The translations under genes were made by a program, and so were the position numbers. Of a DNA stretch of 64,000 nt, positions 50,107 through 59,313 are shown one piece after another. The notes under the pieces were generated by a model that saw only the letters and a list, made by a program, of their open reading frames with translations, was not told the DNA's origin and did not search any database. This DNA comes from Tenacibaculum mesophilum (GTDB taxonomy: Bacteria; Bacteroidota; Bacteroidia; Flavobacteriales; Flavobacteriaceae): contig NZ_CP032544.1 of the NCBI RefSeq assembly GCF_003867075.1, positions 2,970,001 to 3,034,000 on the forward strand, in the 5' to 3' direction. How positions within the stretch are numbered: the first letter of the stretch is position 1; each line of letters begins with the position of its first letter.

Positions 50107-51729
50107 ATGATTGTACAGGGAAATATAGTCGATATTCAAAACAAACGAATATTTAAAGGAGAAGTTGAGGTTAAAGAAGGAAAGATTACACAAATTAGAG
50201 CAGTAGAACATACTGTAGAAAACTATATTTTACCTGGATTTGTAGACGCACATATTCATATTGAAAGTTCAATGTTAGTGCCTTCAGAATTTGCTAAAAT
50301 AGCCGTAACACACGGTACGGTAGCAACGGTGTCTGATCCGCATGAAATAGCCAATGTGCTAGGGGTAAAAGGGGTTGATTTTATGATTGAAAGCGGAAAG
50401 AAAGTCCCGTTGAAATTCAATTTTGGAGCACCATCATGCGTGCCAGCGACTTCTTTTGAAAGTGCAGGAGCAGTAATTGATTCAGAAGACATAAAAAAAA
50501 TGATGGAGAATCCTGATATCAAATATTTAGCAGAAATGATGAATTATCCGGGGGTTATTTATCAAGATGAAGAAGTGTTGCAAAAAATAGCTTGGGCAAA
50601 ACATTACAACAAACCTGTAGATGGTCATGCACCTGGACTACGTGGAGAAGATTTAGATAAATACATAGCGGCAGGAATTTATACCGACCACGAATGCTTT
50701 ACCTATGAAGAAGGATTGGAGAAGTTAGAAAAAGGGATGAAAGTCATTATCCGTGAAGGTAGTGCTGCAAAAAACTTTGAAGCATTAATTGATTTACTAC
50801 CTGAGCATTATGAGAACATGATGTTCTGTTCCGATGATAAACATCCCGATGATTTGTTATTAGGACATATTAACCAATTATGTGAGCGCGCAGTAGCGAA
50901 AGAAATAGATGTTTTTAAAGTATTGCAAGCAGCCTGTATAAACCCAGTAGAGCATTACAATTTGGATGTTGGGATTTTAAACGAAGGAGATGATGCTGAT
51001 TTTATTGTGGTGAAAGACTTACAAAAGTTTGAAATACTACAAACGTATATTAATGGTGAGTTAGTGGCTGAAAACGGAAAATCATTTGTAGAGCATGTAG
51101 ATTTTGAAGTGTTGAATAATTTTGACACTGATGCAAAAAACGTTTCCGATTTTGAATTCCATTCAGCATCTGAAAAGATTCGAGTTATAGAAGCTCTAGA
51201 TGGAGAATTAGTGACAAATGAAATAGAAGCAGATTCGTTGATAAAAGAAGGAAATTTAGTTTCTGATGTAGAGAACGATGTGCTAAAAATGACGGTAGTA
51301 AATCGTTATCAAAATGCAGAGCCTTCGATTGCGTTTATCAAAAACTTCGGATTAAAAGAAGGGGCGATAGCAAGTTCTGTAGGACATGATTCTCATAATA
51401 TTATTGCTGTAGGAGTATCGGATGAATTGATTTGTAAGGCGGTAAATTTATTGATTGAAAATAAAGGAGGGGTTTGTGCTGTAACATCTTCTGAAGAAAA
51501 AGTTGTTCCACTTCCTGTGGCTGGAATCATGTCAGATAAACCAGCAGTTGAAATAGGAAAAGCCTATGCAGAATTAGATGTGATGGCAAAACAACTAGGT
51601 AGCAAATTACGAGCTCCGTACATGACCTTATCTTTTATGGCGTTGTTGGTAATTCCATCCTTAAAACTATCAGACAAAGGCTTGTTTGATGGGAACACAT
51701 TTAAATTTACTTCTTTAGAAGTTAAATAA
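50107..51729 (+). CDS. ade: Adenine deaminase
   Basis: A 540-residue amidohydrolase that deaminates adenine to hypoxanthine in purine salvage. The metal-binding HxH is in [15 protein letters not shown], with [10 protein letters not shown] and [10 protein letters not shown] further on. The C-terminal domain has [14 protein letters not shown]. Complete. It may be co-transcribed with ruvC, which follows 9 bases later. Confidence 0.95.
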   Translation: MIVQGNIVDIQNKRIFKGEVEVKEGKITQIRAVEHTVENYILPGFVDAHIHIESSMLVPSEFAKIAVTHGTVATVSDPHEIANVLGVKGVDFMIESGKKVPLKFNFGAPSCVPATSFESAGAVIDSEDIKKMMENPDIKYLAEMMNYPGVIYQDEEVLQKIAWAKHYNKPVDGHAPGLRGEDLDKYIAAGIYTDHECFTYEEGLEKLEKGMKVIIREGSAAKNFEALIDLLPEHYENMMFCSDDKHPDDLLLGHINQLCERAVAKEIDVFKVLQAACINPVEHYNLDVGILNEGDDADFIVVKDLQKFEILQTYINGELVAENGKSFVEHVDFEVLNNFDTDAKNVSDFEFHSASEKIRVIEALDGELVTNEIEADSLIKEGNLVSDVENDVLKMTVVNRYQNAEPSIAFIKNFGLKEGAIASSVGHDSHNIIAVGVSDELICKAVNLLIENKGGVCAVTSSEEKVVPLPVAGIMSDKPAVEIGKAYAELDVMAKQLGSKLRAPYMTLSFMALLVIPSLKLSDKGLFDGNTFKFTSLEVK

Positions 51730-51737
51730 ACGAGAGT

Positions 51738-52289
51738 TTGAAGACAGAAAAAATTATATTAGGGATTGACCCAGGAACTTCCATTATGGGATTTGGAATT
51801 ATAAAGGTAGTAGGGAAAAAGATGGAATTTGTTCAAATGAATGAATTGCTCTTAAAAAAATATGACGATCATTATTTAAAACTCAAAATTATTTTTGAAC
51901 GTACCATTGAATTGATTGATACTTATCATCCAGATGAGATAGCGTTGGAAGCTCCTTTTTATGGGAAGAATGTACAATCCATGTTGAAATTAGGGCGTGC
52001 ACAAGGAGTAGCCATGGCAGCAGGATTGTCAAGACAAATACCAGTAACCGAGTATGCGCCCAAGAAAATAAAAATGGCCATTACAGGAAAAGGAACTTCA
52101 AGTAAAGAACAGGTAGCCTTAATGTTAAAATCGTTATTGAATTTAAAAGTGCTACCTAAAAACTTAGATGCAACGGATGGTTTAGCAGCTGCGGTATGTC
52201 ATTTTTATAATTCAGGAACAAAAGTAGGAGGTAAGAACTATACAGGTTGGGCAGCGTTTGTAAAACAGAACCCTGGAAAAGTGAAATAA
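51738..52289 (+). CDS. ruvC: Holliday junction endonuclease RuvC
   Basis: A 183-residue resolvase. The catalytic acids lie in LGIDPGTSIMGFGI, IALEAPFYGKNVQSMLKLGRAQG and NLDATDGLAAAVCH. It starts with TTG (51738), as no ATG lies upstream of the conserved GIDPG strand. It sits between ade and hemW with only short gaps. Confidence 0.95.
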   Translation: MKTEKIILGIDPGTSIMGFGIIKVVGKKMEFVQMNELLLKKYDDHYLKLKIIFERTIELIDTYHPDEIALEAPFYGKNVQSMLKLGRAQGVAMAAGLSRQIPVTEYAPKKIKMAITGKGTSSKEQVALMLKSLLNLKVLPKNLDATDGLAAAVCHFYNSGTKVGGKNYTGWAAFVKQNPGKVK

Positions 52290-52290
52290 T

Positions 52291-53415
52291 TTGGCAGGAA
52301 TTTATCTACATATCCCATTTTGTAAGCAAGCATGTTATTATTGCGATTTTCACTTTTCTACTTCATTAAAAAAGAAAGAGGAGTTAGTTTCTTGCTTGGT
52401 GAAAGAGCTAGAATTGCGAAAGGAAGAGTTACAAAATGAAGAAATAGAAACGATTTATTTTGGAGGAGGAACCCCAAGTTTGTTGTCATATGAAGAATTG
52501 AGGTTGTTAATAGATACTATTTATCAAAACTATGTAGTAATAGCCAACCCAGAAATCACCTTAGAAGCGAACCCAGATGATTTATCAGAAGAAAAAATAA
52601 TTGAATTATCTAAAACCCCTGTTAATCGCTTAAGCATAGGAATACAATCTTTTTTTGAAGAAGATTTACAATTGATGAATCGAGTTCATAATGCACAAGA
52701 AGCAAAAAACTGCTTGTCTGTCGCGACACGCTACTTTGATAATATTACTATTGATTTGATTTACGGAGTTCCGAATATGAATAATGAACGTTGGAGAGAA
52801 AATTTGCAAATAGCTTTTGATTTCGAGATCAATCATATTTCATCATATGCGTTAACGGTAGAACCTAAAACAGCATTAGATTCATTTATCAAGCAAGGAA
52901 AATATCCTGATGTTGACGAAACAGTAGCCAAAGAACATTTTGATGTTTTGGTAGCAGAAACCACTAAAAACGGATTTGTACATTACGAAATTTCCAATTT
53001 TGGAAAACCTAATTATTTTTCAAAGCACAATACTAGTTATTGGTTAGGAAAAAAATATATAGGAATTGGTCCTTCTGCACACTCGTTTAATAAAACACAC
53101 CGTAGTTGGAATGTAGCTAACAATGCAAAATATATAAAAGCAATTCAAGAAGGAAAACTCCCTTTAGAAGAAGAAAAACTCACTAAGAAAGATCAGTTTA
53201 ATGAATATTTGATGACAGGATTAAGAACCATTTGGGGAGTGTCGTTAGAGAAAATAGAGGAAGATTTCGGGGAAGAATTTAGAAAAAATCTCCTTAAAAA
53301 TGCTGAGAAGTTTATCCAGCAAGAGCTACTAGTCATTACAAATGAAGTTTTGAAGACTACAGAAAAGGGAAAGTTCTTAGCAGATGGATTGGCTTCCGAA
53401 TTATTTATTATTTAA
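52291..53415 (+). CDS. hemW: Radical SAM haem chaperone HemW
   Basis: A 374-residue radical SAM protein: GIYLHIPFCKQACYYCDFHF holds CX3CX2C, then FGGGTPSLLS. The HemN-type HRSWN and a C-terminal HemW domain (YLMTGLRTIWGVSLEKIEEDFG) are present. HemW delivers haem rather than oxidising coproporphyrinogen. Like ruvC it starts with TTG, one base after the ruvC stop. Confidence 0.93.
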   Translation: MAGIYLHIPFCKQACYYCDFHFSTSLKKKEELVSCLVKELELRKEELQNEEIETIYFGGGTPSLLSYEELRLLIDTIYQNYVVIANPEITLEANPDDLSEEKIIELSKTPVNRLSIGIQSFFEEDLQLMNRVHNAQEAKNCLSVATRYFDNITIDLIYGVPNMNNERWRENLQIAFDFEINHISSYALTVEPKTALDSFIKQGKYPDVDETVAKEHFDVLVAETTKNGFVHYEISNFGKPNYFSKHNTSYWLGKKYIGIGPSAHSFNKTHRSWNVANNAKYIKAIQEGKLPLEEEKLTKKDQFNEYLMTGLRTIWGVSLEKIEEDFGEEFRKNLLKNAEKFIQQELLVITNEVLKTTEKGKFLADGLASELFII

Positions 53416-53427
53416 GTATATTTGAGT

Positions 53428-54177
53428 ATGATTGCAACAATTGAATACAACTCAAGAAAATACAAAATAGATTTATCAAAACCACTAGACATTTCAATAG
53501 CAATTGATACCTCAAAAGAAAATATAAATGCATGGTATCTTGATGATCCTAAAATTTTTCCTGTTTCAGATGGGAATTGGATTGGAAGTGTACAACAAGG
53601 AGCTGATGTAAATTTTAATAACATACAGTTTAATCCGCACTCACATATTACACATACCGAATGTGTGGGGCATATAACAGAAGAAGTTTATTCAGTAAAC
53701 AAAGAACTATCAAAATTTTTCTTCTTAGCAGAAGTAGTGACTATTGCTCCTGAGCAGTTAAAAAATAAGGACTTTGTAATTTCAAAAAAACAATTACAAA
53801 ATGTTTTAGGGAACAAAAAGCGTGATGCAATTGTAATCAGAACCTTACCAAACCTTTCAGACAAAAAATCGATGCGGTATTCAAACACAAATCCAACCTA
53901 TTTGTTAGAAGAAGGTGCTATATACTTAAAAGAAAAAGGAATAGAACATTTATTAATTGACTTACCATCTGTAGATAAAGAAAAAGACGAAGGAAAATTG
54001 TTAGCACATAATGCTTTTTGGGATACACAAGGAGAAATTAGAATGCAGGCAACAATAACAGAATTTATATATGTACCTAATAGAATAGAGGATGGAACTT
54101 ACTTTTTGAACCTTATGATAGCACCATTTGAAAATGATGCTACTCCAAGTAAGCCAATTCTTTATAAATTGTGTTAA
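53428..54177 (+). CDS. Cyclase-family (kynurenine formamidase-like) metal hydrolase
   Basis: A 249-residue protein beginning at ATG 53428 (an in-frame TTG at 53422 is less likely). The metal motif NPHSHITHTECVGHI corresponds to the family's HxGTHxDxPxH with changes. DIPSVDKEKDEGKLLAHNAFW-like downstream sequence (here LIDLPSVDKEKDEGKLLAHN) is typical of this family in Bacteroidetes. Substrate unknown. Confidence 0.85.
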   Translation: MIATIEYNSRKYKIDLSKPLDISIAIDTSKENINAWYLDDPKIFPVSDGNWIGSVQQGADVNFNNIQFNPHSHITHTECVGHITEEVYSVNKELSKFFFLAEVVTIAPEQLKNKDFVISKKQLQNVLGNKKRDAIVIRTLPNLSDKKSMRYSNTNPTYLLEEGAIYLKEKGIEHLLIDLPSVDKEKDEGKLLAHNAFWDTQGEIRMQATITEFIYVPNRIEDGTYFLNLMIAPFENDATPSKPILYKLC

Positions 54178-54458
54178 TTGTTATGATAAAAACAAACTAC
54201 TGAAAAGTTTTAGATAAGCATGCTTTTCTGAATATTTAAAATAGAATAGTTTATTGATGTTACTTAGTAAATGTTTCTTTTTAGGGATCTCTATCTGTTC
54301 GGCGAGATTTACTTTATGTTTCACTTACACTTCAAAGATAATGTAGATATTAAAGTGAAAATAAAAAATAAGATTAAAAGAGTGTTACTGTAGACGAATG
54401 GTTAAAAGTAAACTTTTAAGTGTGTAAAAACTATTAAAAAAAATAAAAAATAAAATTT
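54178..54458. other. Intergenic region, no gene seen
   Basis: About 280 AT-rich bases between the cyclase gene and the candidate small RNA promoter. I find no convincing ORF, hairpin or repeat. Confidence 0.4.
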
Positions 54459-54490
54459 TTGTAGAAACAATTTGTTTTTTTATAAATTTA
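54459..54490 (+). promoter_or_regulatory. Promoter of the candidate small RNA
   Basis: TTG (54459-54461), 21 bases, TAAATTTA (54483-54490), a one-base variant of TAnnTTTG. Predicted start near 54496. Confidence 0.55.
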
Positions 54491-54495
54491 CAGCC

Positions 54496-54654
54496 GTAGA
54501 ATTAAAGTAATGACAATTTTTAATACATATAAGCAATGTAAATCGACTGTGGTAAGACACAAAGACGATCGGGCAATGTATGTATTATAATTATGTTCAC
54601 ATAAAATATAACGATAATAAAAAGTCCGACTTCATAGTCGGACTTTTTATTTTT
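54496..54654 (+). ncRNA. Candidate structured small RNA, 6S-like rod
   Basis: No protein is plausible here. AATACATA (~54521) pairs with TATGTATT (~54583), enclosing a wide internal loop. Then ATCG pairs with CGAT, and TGTG with CACA around a GTAAGA loop. A long stem with a central bubble is the general form of 6S RNA, and a flavobacterial 6S class is known. It ends at a strong terminator. It could also be a leader of the transporter gene 30 bases downstream. Confidence 0.5.
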
Positions 54655-54656
54655 AT
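54615..54656 (+). terminator. Terminator after the candidate small RNA
   Basis: AAAAAGTCCGAC-TTCATA-GTCGGACTTTTT followed by ATTTTT. It lies upstream of, not after, a coding gene, so it ends the small transcript or acts as an attenuator. Confidence 0.85.
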
Positions 54657-54684
54657 ATCAACATCAACACTAAAACCAAACCAC

Positions 54685-55902
54685 ATGAAAAAACTCTATT
54701 TTAATTATTTAGATACCTTTAAAGGTTTATCAATCGAAGTATGGTGGCTCGCTTTAATAACTCTAATAAACAGGGCAGGTACAATGGTAATTCCGTTTAT
54801 GTCTTTGTATTTAAGAGAAAGTTTACAGTTTACTTTAAAAGATGTAGGTTGGATTATGACTTGCTTTGGATTAGGTTCTGTTGTAGGCTCTTGGTTGGGA
54901 GGAAAATTAGCAGATAAAATAGGTTTTTACAAGGTAATGAAAACCAGTTTGTTTTTAACAGGATTACTCTTTGTATCCTTACAATTTGTAGAAACTTTCT
55001 GGGGGTTTTGTATTGGTATCTTTTTGGTGATGCTAGTAGCAGATACTTTTAGACCCGCTATGTTTGTAGCCTTAAATACTTATAGTAAACCAGAAAATAA
55101 AACACGTTCAGTAACCTTAATCCGTCTGGCAATTAACTTGGGGTTTTCTGCAGGTCCAGCAGTTGGAGGATTAATAATTACCTCAATGGGGTATAGCGGG
55201 CTGTTTTGGGTAGATGGAGTTACTTGTGTTTTAGCAACTTTATTATTGATAAATGTATTACATCCTAAAAAAGCAAGAGTGTTAGATGAAGTAAAGGTAG
55301 AAAATCCAAAGTCGATTTTTTCAGATAAGGCTTTTTGGATATTTTTTGTAGGAATGTTTGTGTTCGGGTTTATTTTTTTACAATATTTCTCTACCATGCC
55401 ATTATATTATAAAGATATACATCATTTAACAGAGTTAGAAATAGGACTGTTAATGGGCATGAACGGTTTTTTCATTTTCCTATTAGAAATGCCGCTGATT
55501 ACTTGGTTAGAAAAAAGTAAGTATACTAAAGAATTCTTAATGTTTTTTGGCTTATCACTTACAGGATTAAGTTTTGTAGTAATCAATTTAACAGGTTGGG
55601 CTGGAATTTTAATTGTAGGAATGTTGTTAATGACTATTGGAGAAATGATAGCTTTCCCTTTTTCAAACGCCTTTGTAATGGAACGAGCCAAAAGAGGAAA
55701 TCAAGGAGAATATATGGCGTATTATAGTATTGCATTTTCTATGTCGCATATTTTCGGACACAATTCTGGAATGCAATTAATTGATAATATTGGATTTGAT
55801 AATACATGGAATTTTATGATTGTATTATCGGGAATAGGAGTATTATTTTTATTAATGTTAATACGAATTGTAAAAAGAGAGAAAGTAATCGCATGGACTT
55901 AA
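54685..55902 (+). CDS. MFS transporter
   Basis: A 405-residue major facilitator protein with about twelve transmembrane segments. Motif A-like GSVVGSWLGGKLADKIGFYK lies between helices 2 and 3, and VMLVADTFRPAMFVALN in helix 4-5. I start at ATG 54685 (MKKLYFNYLDTFKG). A longer frame from 54580 would run through the terminator and is rejected. Substrate unknown; proton-driven export of drugs or sugars is usual for the family. Confidence 0.9.
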   Translation: MKKLYFNYLDTFKGLSIEVWWLALITLINRAGTMVIPFMSLYLRESLQFTLKDVGWIMTCFGLGSVVGSWLGGKLADKIGFYKVMKTSLFLTGLLFVSLQFVETFWGFCIGIFLVMLVADTFRPAMFVALNTYSKPENKTRSVTLIRLAINLGFSAGPAVGGLIITSMGYSGLFWVDGVTCVLATLLLINVLHPKKARVLDEVKVENPKSIFSDKAFWIFFVGMFVFGFIFLQYFSTMPLYYKDIHHLTELEIGLLMGMNGFFIFLLEMPLITWLEKSKYTKEFLMFFGLSLTGLSFVVINLTGWAGILIVGMLLMTIGEMIAFPFSNAFVMERAKRGNQGEYMAYYSIAFSMSHIFGHNSGMQLIDNIGFDNTWNFMIVLSGIGVLFLLMLIRIVKREKVIAWT

Positions 55903-56270
55903 ATCAAGTAACAATTCCGTCTATAGATGTAAATGAATCTGTAATATTTTATAAAAAACTAGGCTTGCTTCTCATTGTAGATGCAAGCCCTAGATATGTC
56001 CGATTTGAAGTGCCAGATGGTAATACAACTTTCTCAATTCATCAAGTAGAGAAGCTGCCTAAAGGAGAGGGTGTTACATTGTATTTTGAAGATGAAAATT
56101 TAGATGAATTAGTAGAGAAACTACAAGAAAAGGGAGTTCAATTCACCCAATTACCCAAAGATCAAACATGGTTATGGAGAGAAGCCCACTTGTTAGATCC
56201 AGATGGTAATAAATTAATTCTGTTTAAAGCAGGAGAACACAGAAAAAATCCGCCTTGGCGAATCGATTAA
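55893..56270 (+). CDS. VOC (glyoxalase/bleomycin resistance) family protein
   Basis: A 125-residue protein starting at ATG 55893, which overlaps the transporter's last codons by 10 bases. It has two beta-alpha-beta-beta-beta units: DVNESVIFYKKLGLLLIV and LYFEDENLDELVEKLQEKG with REAHLLDPDGNKLILF. A metal-binding dioxygenase or resistance role is possible. Overlap suggests a shared transcript with the transporter. Confidence 0.9.
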   Translation: MDLNQVTIPSIDVNESVIFYKKLGLLLIVDASPRYVRFEVPDGNTTFSIHQVEKLPKGEGVTLYFEDENLDELVEKLQEKGVQFTQLPKDQTWLWREAHLLDPDGNKLILFKAGEHRKNPPWRID

Positions 56271-56284
56271 GAAATAGAAGTTTT

Positions 56285-56292
56285 TATCTTTG
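56285..56292 (+). promoter_or_regulatory. -7 element of the MazG-like gene
   Basis: TATCTTTG matches TAnnTTTG. It predicts a start near 56298, which argues for translation from the ATG at 56318, not 56294. Confidence 0.55.
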
Positions 56293-56317
56293 AATGTTTA
56301 ATAAGAAAGCAGAAAAT

Positions 56318-56644
56318 ATGAATATACAAGACGCACAAAAACAGGTAGATGATTGGATTAAAAATCACGGAGTACGTTACTTTAACGAGTTAACAAATAT
56401 GGCGCAACTAACAGAAGAAGTTGGAGAGGTTGCTCGAATTATTGCGCGTCGTTATGGAGAGCAAAGTGAAAAAGAAAGTGATAAAAACAAAGATTTAGGA
56501 GAAGAATTGGCCGATGTAATGTTTGTAGTGTTGTGTTTAGCAAATCAAACAGGCGTAAATTTGCAAGAAGCCTTTGATAAGAAGTTGGATATTAAAACTA
56601 AAAGAGATCACGATCGTCATCACAATAACAAAAAACTACAATAA
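56318..56644 (+). CDS. MazG-like nucleotide pyrophosphohydrolase
   Basis: A 108-residue protein starting MNIQDAQKQVDDWI. The metal-binding acids are in QLTEEVGEVARIIARRYGEQ and DLGEELADVMFVVLCLANQ. It probably hydrolyses unwanted nucleoside triphosphates. It leads a tight run with the next small gene and aroA. Confidence 0.9.
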   Translation: MNIQDAQKQVDDWIKNHGVRYFNELTNMAQLTEEVGEVARIIARRYGEQSEKESDKNKDLGEELADVMFVVLCLANQTGVNLQEAFDKKLDIKTKRDHDRHHNNKKLQ

Positions 56645-56893
56645 ATGAGTCTCATTAATAATATACAAAAAGGAAGTTTTTGGATTAATGTTTTAAAAGT
56701 AGGAACTCCTTTTTTAATAATCGTAGCGGTATTTTCTTTATTATTTAAAACAGGAGGGGCTATTTTTTCAGGAGACTTTGAAACTGTGTACAATGTACAT
56801 TTCGCAAATAAACAGTGGATTCGTTTTTGGTTGAGCAAAATAGTAATCGCACTTATTTATAGTGTATACATTGTAAATAAAAAAACGAAATAG
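56645..56893 (+). CDS. Small conserved membrane protein
   Basis: An 82-residue protein with two hydrophobic helices (VGTPFLIIVAVFSLLF and FWLSKIVIALIYSVYIV). It starts directly after the MazG-like stop (TAAATG) and ends six bases before aroA. I recall such a gene at this place in other flavobacteria but know no function. Confidence 0.75.
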   Translation: MSLINNIQKGSFWINVLKVGTPFLIIVAVFSLLFKTGGAIFSGDFETVYNVHFANKQWIRFWLSKIVIALIYSVYIVNKKTK

Positions 56894-56899
56894 TTTTTT

Positions 56900-58129
56900 A
56901 TGGATTTAAGATTAAAAACTGAAGAATTTAATTCAGGTACTCACATAACCATTTCAGGTTCAAAAAGTGAATCGAATAGATTGTTGATTTTACAGCAATT
57001 ATATTCAGGTTTACGGATAGAAAATTTATCAGATTCTGACGATACACACCATTTACAAGGAGCGTTAACCTCTGATGATATAGTTGCAGATATTGGACAT
57101 GCAGGAACTGCGATGCGCTTTTTAACTGCTTTTTTTGCAACACAAGAAGGCGTTACAAAAATATTGCAAGGATCAGACCGCATGCATAATCGACCGATTG
57201 AAATTTTGGTTAATGCGCTCCGTGATTTAGGAGCAACTATAGAGTACGTTGAAAAAGAAGGATACCCGCCACTTAAAATATCAGGGAAAAAACTAGCAAA
57301 GGATAAGGTTTCGATTAATGGAAATGTAAGTAGTCAATATATTTCAGCATTAATGTTAATTGCTCCAGGTTTACAAAACGGATTAGAGATTGAGTTAATA
57401 GGTGAAATAACGTCTGTCCCTTACATCAATATGACCTTACAGCTATTACATCAATTGAAGGTTGAAGCTGAGTTTAAAGGACAGGTTATTAAAATAAAAC
57501 CTAAATTAACTTTAGAGAAACAAACAGTTGTAGTTGAGTCTGATTGGAGTTCAGCGTCTTATTTTTATTCGATTATAGCGTTGAGTAAAGTAGGTTCCTT
57601 TGTGAAATTATCAGCGTATAAAAAAGATAGTCTGCAAGGAGATAGTTGCTTGGAAAAAATTTATAAACACTTTGGAGTAACGACTACTTTTAAAGACAAC
57701 TCAATTCTTTTAACCAAAGAAAAAGAACATAGTTCAGCTGTATTGAAAGAAAATTTAAAAAATGCACCAGATATAGCCCAAACTATTGCAGTTACATGTT
57801 TCGGATTAGGTGTTACTTGTGATTTAACAGGGCTACATACCTTAAAAATTAAAGAGACTGATCGTTTAGAAGCATTACGTGAAGAGTTAACAAAATTAGG
57901 AGCAGATATTTCTGTTACTAATGAAAGTTTACACTTAAAATCATCTATAAAAATTAAAGAGAATATTCAAATAGCCACTTATAATGATCACCGTATGGCA
58001 ATGGCATTTGCTCCGTTAGCATTAAAAGTTTCCATAGAAATTTTAGAAGCAGAAGTAGTAACTAAATCGTATAGAAGTTTTTGGAAAGATATGCTGAGTG
58101 TAGGAATTCAGAATGTTACCATAAAATAA
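56900..58129 (+). CDS. aroA: 3-phosphoshikimate 1-carboxyvinyltransferase (EPSP synthase)
   Basis: A 409-residue shikimate-pathway enzyme joining shikimate-3-phosphate and phosphoenolpyruvate. Motifs: SGSKSESNRLLILQ at the start, GHAGTAMRFLTAFFA, NGNVSSQYISALMLIAPG, IKETDRLEALREELTKLGA and NDHRMAMAFAPLAL. It is separate from the aromatic operon at 20.5-24.6 kb and lacks that operon's leader. Confidence 0.96.
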   Translation: MDLRLKTEEFNSGTHITISGSKSESNRLLILQQLYSGLRIENLSDSDDTHHLQGALTSDDIVADIGHAGTAMRFLTAFFATQEGVTKILQGSDRMHNRPIEILVNALRDLGATIEYVEKEGYPPLKISGKKLAKDKVSINGNVSSQYISALMLIAPGLQNGLEIELIGEITSVPYINMTLQLLHQLKVEAEFKGQVIKIKPKLTLEKQTVVVESDWSSASYFYSIIALSKVGSFVKLSAYKKDSLQGDSCLEKIYKHFGVTTTFKDNSILLTKEKEHSSAVLKENLKNAPDIAQTIAVTCFGLGVTCDLTGLHTLKIKETDRLEALREELTKLGADISVTNESLHLKSSIKIKENIQIATYNDHRMAMAFAPLALKVSIEILEAEVVTKSYRSFWKDMLSVGIQNVTIK

Positions 58130-58141
58130 TAGGGCAATAGC

Positions 58142-58173
58142 TTGACAACCCCTATGTTGAAATTGTATATTTG
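58142..58173 (+). promoter_or_regulatory. queA promoter
   Basis: TTG (58142-58144), 21 bases, TATATTTG (58166-58173): an exact flavobacterial promoter, 23 bases before the queA ATG. Confidence 0.8.
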
Positions 58174-58196
58174 CCACCGTTAAGAAAATTTTACAA

Positions 58197-59246
58197 ATGA
58201 AATTATCAAATTTTAATTTTGAATTGCCAAAAGAATTATTGGCAGAATATCCTTCAGAGCATAGAGATGAAGCACGATTAATGGTATTGCACCGTGACAC
58301 ACAAAAAATCGAGCATAAACTATTTAAAGATTTAATCGATTATTTTGATGAAGGAGATGTAATGATGTTGAACAATACGAAAGTTTTTCCAGCTCGTATG
58401 TACGGGAACAAGGAAAAAACAGGAGCCCGTATTGAAGTATTTTTATTACGTGAATTAAATGCTGAAAATCGTTTGTGGGATGTATTAGTAGATCCAGCAA
58501 GAAAAATAAGAATAGGTAATAAATTATTCTTTGGAGACGATGAAAGTTTAGTAGCTGAAGTTATTGACAATACTACTTCACGAGGTAGAACATTACGTTT
58601 CTTATTTGATGGACCTTACGATGAATTTAGAAAAAAATTAATTGAGTTAGGAGAAACTCCATTACCAAAATACATAAAACGTGAGGTAGAGCCAGAAGAT
58701 GAAGATCGTTACCAAACTATTTTTGCTAAGCACGAAGGAGCAGTAGCAGCACCAACAGCAGGATTACACTTCTCTAAGCACTTAATGAAACGATTAGAAA
58801 TTAAAGGAGTAGATTTTGCTGAAACAACATTGCATGTAGGTTTAGGTACATTTAATCCAGTTGAGGTTGAAGATTTATCTAAGCACAAAATGGATTCTGA
58901 GCAAATTATTATCCCACAAGCTAGTGCAGATATTGTAAATAATGCTATAGCCAACAAAAAAAGAGTATGTGCAATTGGAACTACTGTAATGAGAACTATA
59001 GAATCATCTGTTTCTTCAAGCAATCAATTAAACGCTTTTGAAGGATGGACGAATAAGTTTATTTTTCCTCCTTATGATTTTAGTATAGCTAACTCTATGG
59101 TAACGAATTTTCATACGCCTAAATCTACATTGTTAATGATGGTTTCTGCATTTGCAGGGCACGATTTTATTATGGAAGCATACCATGAAGCAATTAAAGA
59201 AAAATATAAATTTTACTCGTACGGAGATGCGATGTTAATTTTATAA
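58197..59246 (+). CDS. queA: S-adenosylmethionine:tRNA ribosyltransferase-isomerase
   Basis: A 349-residue enzyme that transfers ribose from SAM to preQ1 in tRNA to make epoxyqueuosine. Signatures: [48 protein letters not shown] and [18 protein letters not shown]. Full length. Followed by a terminator. Confidence 0.97.
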   Translation: MKLSNFNFELPKELLAEYPSEHRDEARLMVLHRDTQKIEHKLFKDLIDYFDEGDVMMLNNTKVFPARMYGNKEKTGARIEVFLLRELNAENRLWDVLVDPARKIRIGNKLFFGDDESLVAEVIDNTTSRGRTLRFLFDGPYDEFRKKLIELGETPLPKYIKREVEPEDEDRYQTIFAKHEGAVAAPTAGLHFSKHLMKRLEIKGVDFAETTLHVGLGTFNPVEVEDLSKHKMDSEQIIIPQASADIVNNAIANKKRVCAIGTTVMRTIESSVSSSNQLNAFEGWTNKFIFPPYDFSIANSMVTNFHTPKSTLLMMVSAFAGHDFIMEAYHEAIKEKYKFYSYGDAMLIL

Positions 59247-59264
59247 AACAGTTTTTAAACCATT

Positions 59265-59297
59265 TACAAAACCTCACAAGTTACTTGTGAGGTTTTG
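59265..59297 (+). terminator. queA terminator
   Basis: AAACCTCACAAG-TTA-CTTGTGAGGTTT hairpin with a short T-rich tail that also overlaps the rlmN -7 element. Confidence 0.75.
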
Positions 59298-59299
59298 TG

Positions 59300-59307
59300 T
59301 ATTTTTG
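59300..59307 (+). promoter_or_regulatory. rlmN -7 element
   Basis: TATTTTTG lies only 7 bases before the ATG at 59314. If it is used, the transcript would have almost no leader. Confidence 0.5.
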
Positions 59308-59313
59308 TACCTG

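Noticed and set aside
54580..54684. N-terminal extension of the MFS transporter
   Set aside because: The extra codons run through a strong terminator hairpin and add no membrane helix expected of the family; the ATG at 54685 fits.
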